Assembly: GCF_000972845.2 (NCBI RefSeq)
Contig: NC_040013.1
Span: forward strand, 3,090,642 to 3,154,641
DNA length: 64,000 bases
Direction of reading: 5' to 3'
Source: Larimichthys crocea
Lineage: Eukaryota > Chordata > Actinopteri > Sciaenidae
Shown: piece by piece, positions 61,346 to 64,000 of the stretch
Position numbering within the stretch: position 1 is the first letter of the stretch
Layout of the letters: every line of letters starts with the position of its first letter
Position numbers and translations under genes: made by a program
Notes under the pieces: generated by a model
Told to the model about the DNA's origin: nothing
What the model saw: the letters and a program-made list of their open reading frames with translations, nothing else
Database searches by the model: none

Positions 61346-64000
61346 TGAGTGTGTGTGTAAGCTTTGGTTTTCAGTATGGGTATTTATAGTTTCTTTTTGC
61401 CCTTCTCTTGTTTGTTCTCATCTAAATGACATGAAAGAACTATTCTTTCTTCTAGAACGGAGCACAGCCTTGGCGCTTGATGACGGGATGGCTGTCTGGT
61501 CTTACAACGTGACACTACTTCCTCTTTTTGCTCCCTGCGGACAGGAGTCATTATTTTGGGGGCGTTTGCTGAAACAACTGGCGCTTTTGTTTTTTACTGA
61601 GAGGACAGAGCGCCTCATGAACTTCATGTGTAAAATCAGTAGTGTGCCCCTTGAGGCACCCTTGACTACACGATGAATAACAACATATCATTATAATCAC
61701 CAAGAAGATCACCAGTTTATTTAAAGTACGTGTCAGAAAGATAACCGGCATATGATTATATTCAAAATGAACAATGGGCTTCTTCTGAATGCATCCCATA
61801 AAAGCAGCAGAAAATATTGTTTAGAGGAGTCTTTGATCTTCATCTCTTCATGTTTTCCATCAGTTTTCCATCAGTCTCAAACCAGTATTGAACCATTTCA
61901 GTGACTCTTTAAAGAGTGCAATCCAGCTCTATTATCAGCATCAGATGTGTTTAGATATGGCTTTAATTGTGATCTTTTAATTTTCCCAACATTAGACAGA
62001 TTTCAGCAATAAACAAGTACATGATATCAGCTCTACTGACAACCCTGGAATAAGAGAACCAATCTTCTCTGATCGTCAGCTGTAAATTTCCTCTCTATTA
62101 TCAAATCATAAGTTCCCCATCTGTTCAACAAGCAGTATCTTCTACTGGAGGGAAAATCTATAGACTGTCACGACATAATCCACCGAGCCTGAATCATTTC
62201 ATCCTTTGAGCTGTGAAATGGGAGTCTGCAGCAAGCTGAATTAGGACATATGGAAATTAACACGTTTCTGCCACAGCTGCAATATGCCCCATCCGTATCA
62301 GACGTAGACGTAGGCGCGGCGCTCAAGGTCAACGCCTTTCATGTTGAGATAATGTTGCGAAGAAGACAATCGACACTTCTCAATGCATTCAGAGCCAAAG
62401 AACATAATGTGACTTCCACTGATCCATAAAATCATTACCAAGAAGCTTTTAACAGGTTCCAAGGACCGCGGCTTACTTTTTGAATAAAATATAAACAAGG
62501 GAAAATATCAAACCCATTAATCTTTCATTAAGCTCGCCGGATAAAAAAGAATCGCTTAAAGTATCATTCGTTACCATCACTGCGAGTGCAAAAGCCCCCT
62601 GCTAACATCAAAGGCTTCTCAAAGAAACAGAGCGGGAGAGAGTCGGTTAGCTGAATTTGGCTGAGAACCAGCTTGTGGTTGGGTTTTAATTTTGACTGAC
62701 TCATAATGGCACTGAGGAGGAAACAGGGACCCGGTTCTATAATGTTTTTATTTTGTGGCATCAAGGCCCTTTATGAGCAAACACACTCACATAAACAATG
62801 CGCCGCTGTTATTAAAAAAAGAGCCGCGGCTTCAGACTGGATGTTGACAAAGGTTGAGAGCTCATCCTCATCTTGCACTAGTCTTTGTGTCATTGAAAGA
62901 TCAGAGAGCTTCTCGTGACCAAAGAATGGGGAGACTCCATTTCAGGTACGTACACTACACACACACAGATACACACATTTGTGCAGCAGGAAGAGGAGGA
63001 GGAGTGGTTGGCATGTTTGTGAGGGCGATGTAACACCACTCTTCAAGAACAGACTTTATATGTTTGGGTGGGGCATCTCGGCACTGCAACTATTTTGCAA
63101 CTCTCCAATGGAAGACCATAAAATTATTTTGAAAATTCATACACAACATGTCGTAAATTCTTTGCGAAACCAGTTTTACGGGCCACTGTTGCTGCAGAAC
63201 CAACTGATGTGGCTCATGGCACATTCAACATATTTGTACGATAGAACAGGCCACCTAAAGACAGATGCAGACACAATGCTGTTGCTGACATCCTGTCTTT
63301 TGCATTAGTTCTCTTGCTGTCATTTCAAAGCACAAAAACAGCCTGGAAGTGATGCCAAGTAGGTTAATAACATGCGGTGGATTAAGGTTTTAGTATAGCT
63401 CTGCACTGCCAATGAAGAACCGATTTAGCAGGGGAAGAAAATACCTATCCCAACGTATTTTCCTGACCTGCATCCGCACGTTGAGGTGCATCATCGTCAA
63501 AATACAGTGACACGTTCATTTCTGTCTACAGTACACAAAGAGAGCGAAAGCGCCTTCGATTGACTTCAGAGGCCCAGTATATTACATGAGTTAGTCATGG
63601 CTCATACTGAATTAAACATGGGAAGAAGAGTTTCTTTTTATCTACAGCCAAAGTACTAAATCTGACCACTGCAACCGATACTCGCCCACTTCAAATCCTC
63701 CCTTTGATACTGAAAGCGTAGGAGCTTCAAATGTATCAGTTTGTCCTCATTTTTTTAATGGGTTTCAGTCGCAAACACTGGTTGATGTTTGCAGCTGAAA
63801 ACAAAATTATACAAAGCACTCTTTCTCTGCCTTGTTCCCCGCTGAGCAAATGTGTCGCAGCTACGTTTTGGTTACTCTTTCATGTCTGTATTTATTCTTT
63901 GTTTCCTGCACAGGTAGATTTAATCAACCAACAGCAGGGTGACAGTTTCTCTCCAAATCATCCCTGTTAGGTGTAATAATAATTACATTGGACATGGAGA
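61346..64000. other. Intergenic to window end, no gene seen
   Basis: Unassigned DNA. 61.88-62.55 kb is low in simple repeats and rich in short ATTA/TAAT and AGATCA-type motifs, and could be conserved. Frames of up to 148 codons near 61.2-61.7 kb begin inside the LINE remnant and show no domain beyond it. Confidence 0.5.

Noticed and set aside
50066..64000. piwil1 or rimbp2 exons expected downstream of FZD10 by tetrapod synteny
   Set aside because: No PAZ, Piwi, SH3 or FN3-like coding segments were recognisable in any frame.
1..64000. CRISPR arrays, operons or prokaryotic-type defence systems
   Set aside because: No regularly spaced repeats with unique spacers and no clustered gene-dense coding; the window is plainly vertebrate.

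Overview
This window is vertebrate genomic DNA, most likely from a ray-finned (teleost) fish. The evidence is two recognisable vertebrate genes separated by compact but repeat-sprinkled non-coding DNA, and dispersed repeats of the kinds common in fish: hAT elements, short inverted-repeat DNA elements, a tRNA-derived SINE with an AATAAAGGC-type tail, and LINE remnants. There is no operon structure, CRISPR array, rRNA gene or convincing tRNA gene.

Layout. The left part (about 1-12,137) is the 5' end of a TMEM132-family gene read on the minus strand. A 73-bp coding first exon (signal peptide) lies at 12,065-12,137, followed by a 5.5-kb intron and a large 880-bp second exon at 5,646-6,525. The window then runs into intron 2, and the rest of the gene lies off the left edge. 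Sequence and neighbourhood favour tmem132d. A 35-kb gene-free interval (12,138-47,536) follows. It holds old DNA-transposon copies, a nested hAT insertion with a perfect 8-bp target-site duplication, microsatellites and several stretches that look like regulatory DNA. At 47,537-49,288 on the plus strand is a complete, uninterrupted frizzled-10 gene (583 aa), with a 3' UTR ending near an AATAAA at 50,041. From about 50,066 to 64,000 I see no gene, only repeats (SINE, LINE, DNA-element fragments), microsatellites and unassigned sequence.

How the parts relate. tmem132d and fzd10 are transcribed away from each other, as in human 12q24.33 (from memory), so the interval between them should contain the promoters and probably enhancers of both. 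fzd10 encodes a Wnt receptor; tmem132d encodes a single-pass neural adhesion-type protein. They are not expected to act in one pathway. The most interesting non-coding pattern is a set of CTCF-like motifs whose orientation changes from leftward (13.45 and 22.25 kb) to rightward (24.8 and 27.1 kb) between the two genes, as at a divergent domain boundary. This is motif reading only. No clearly new protein-coding system was found.
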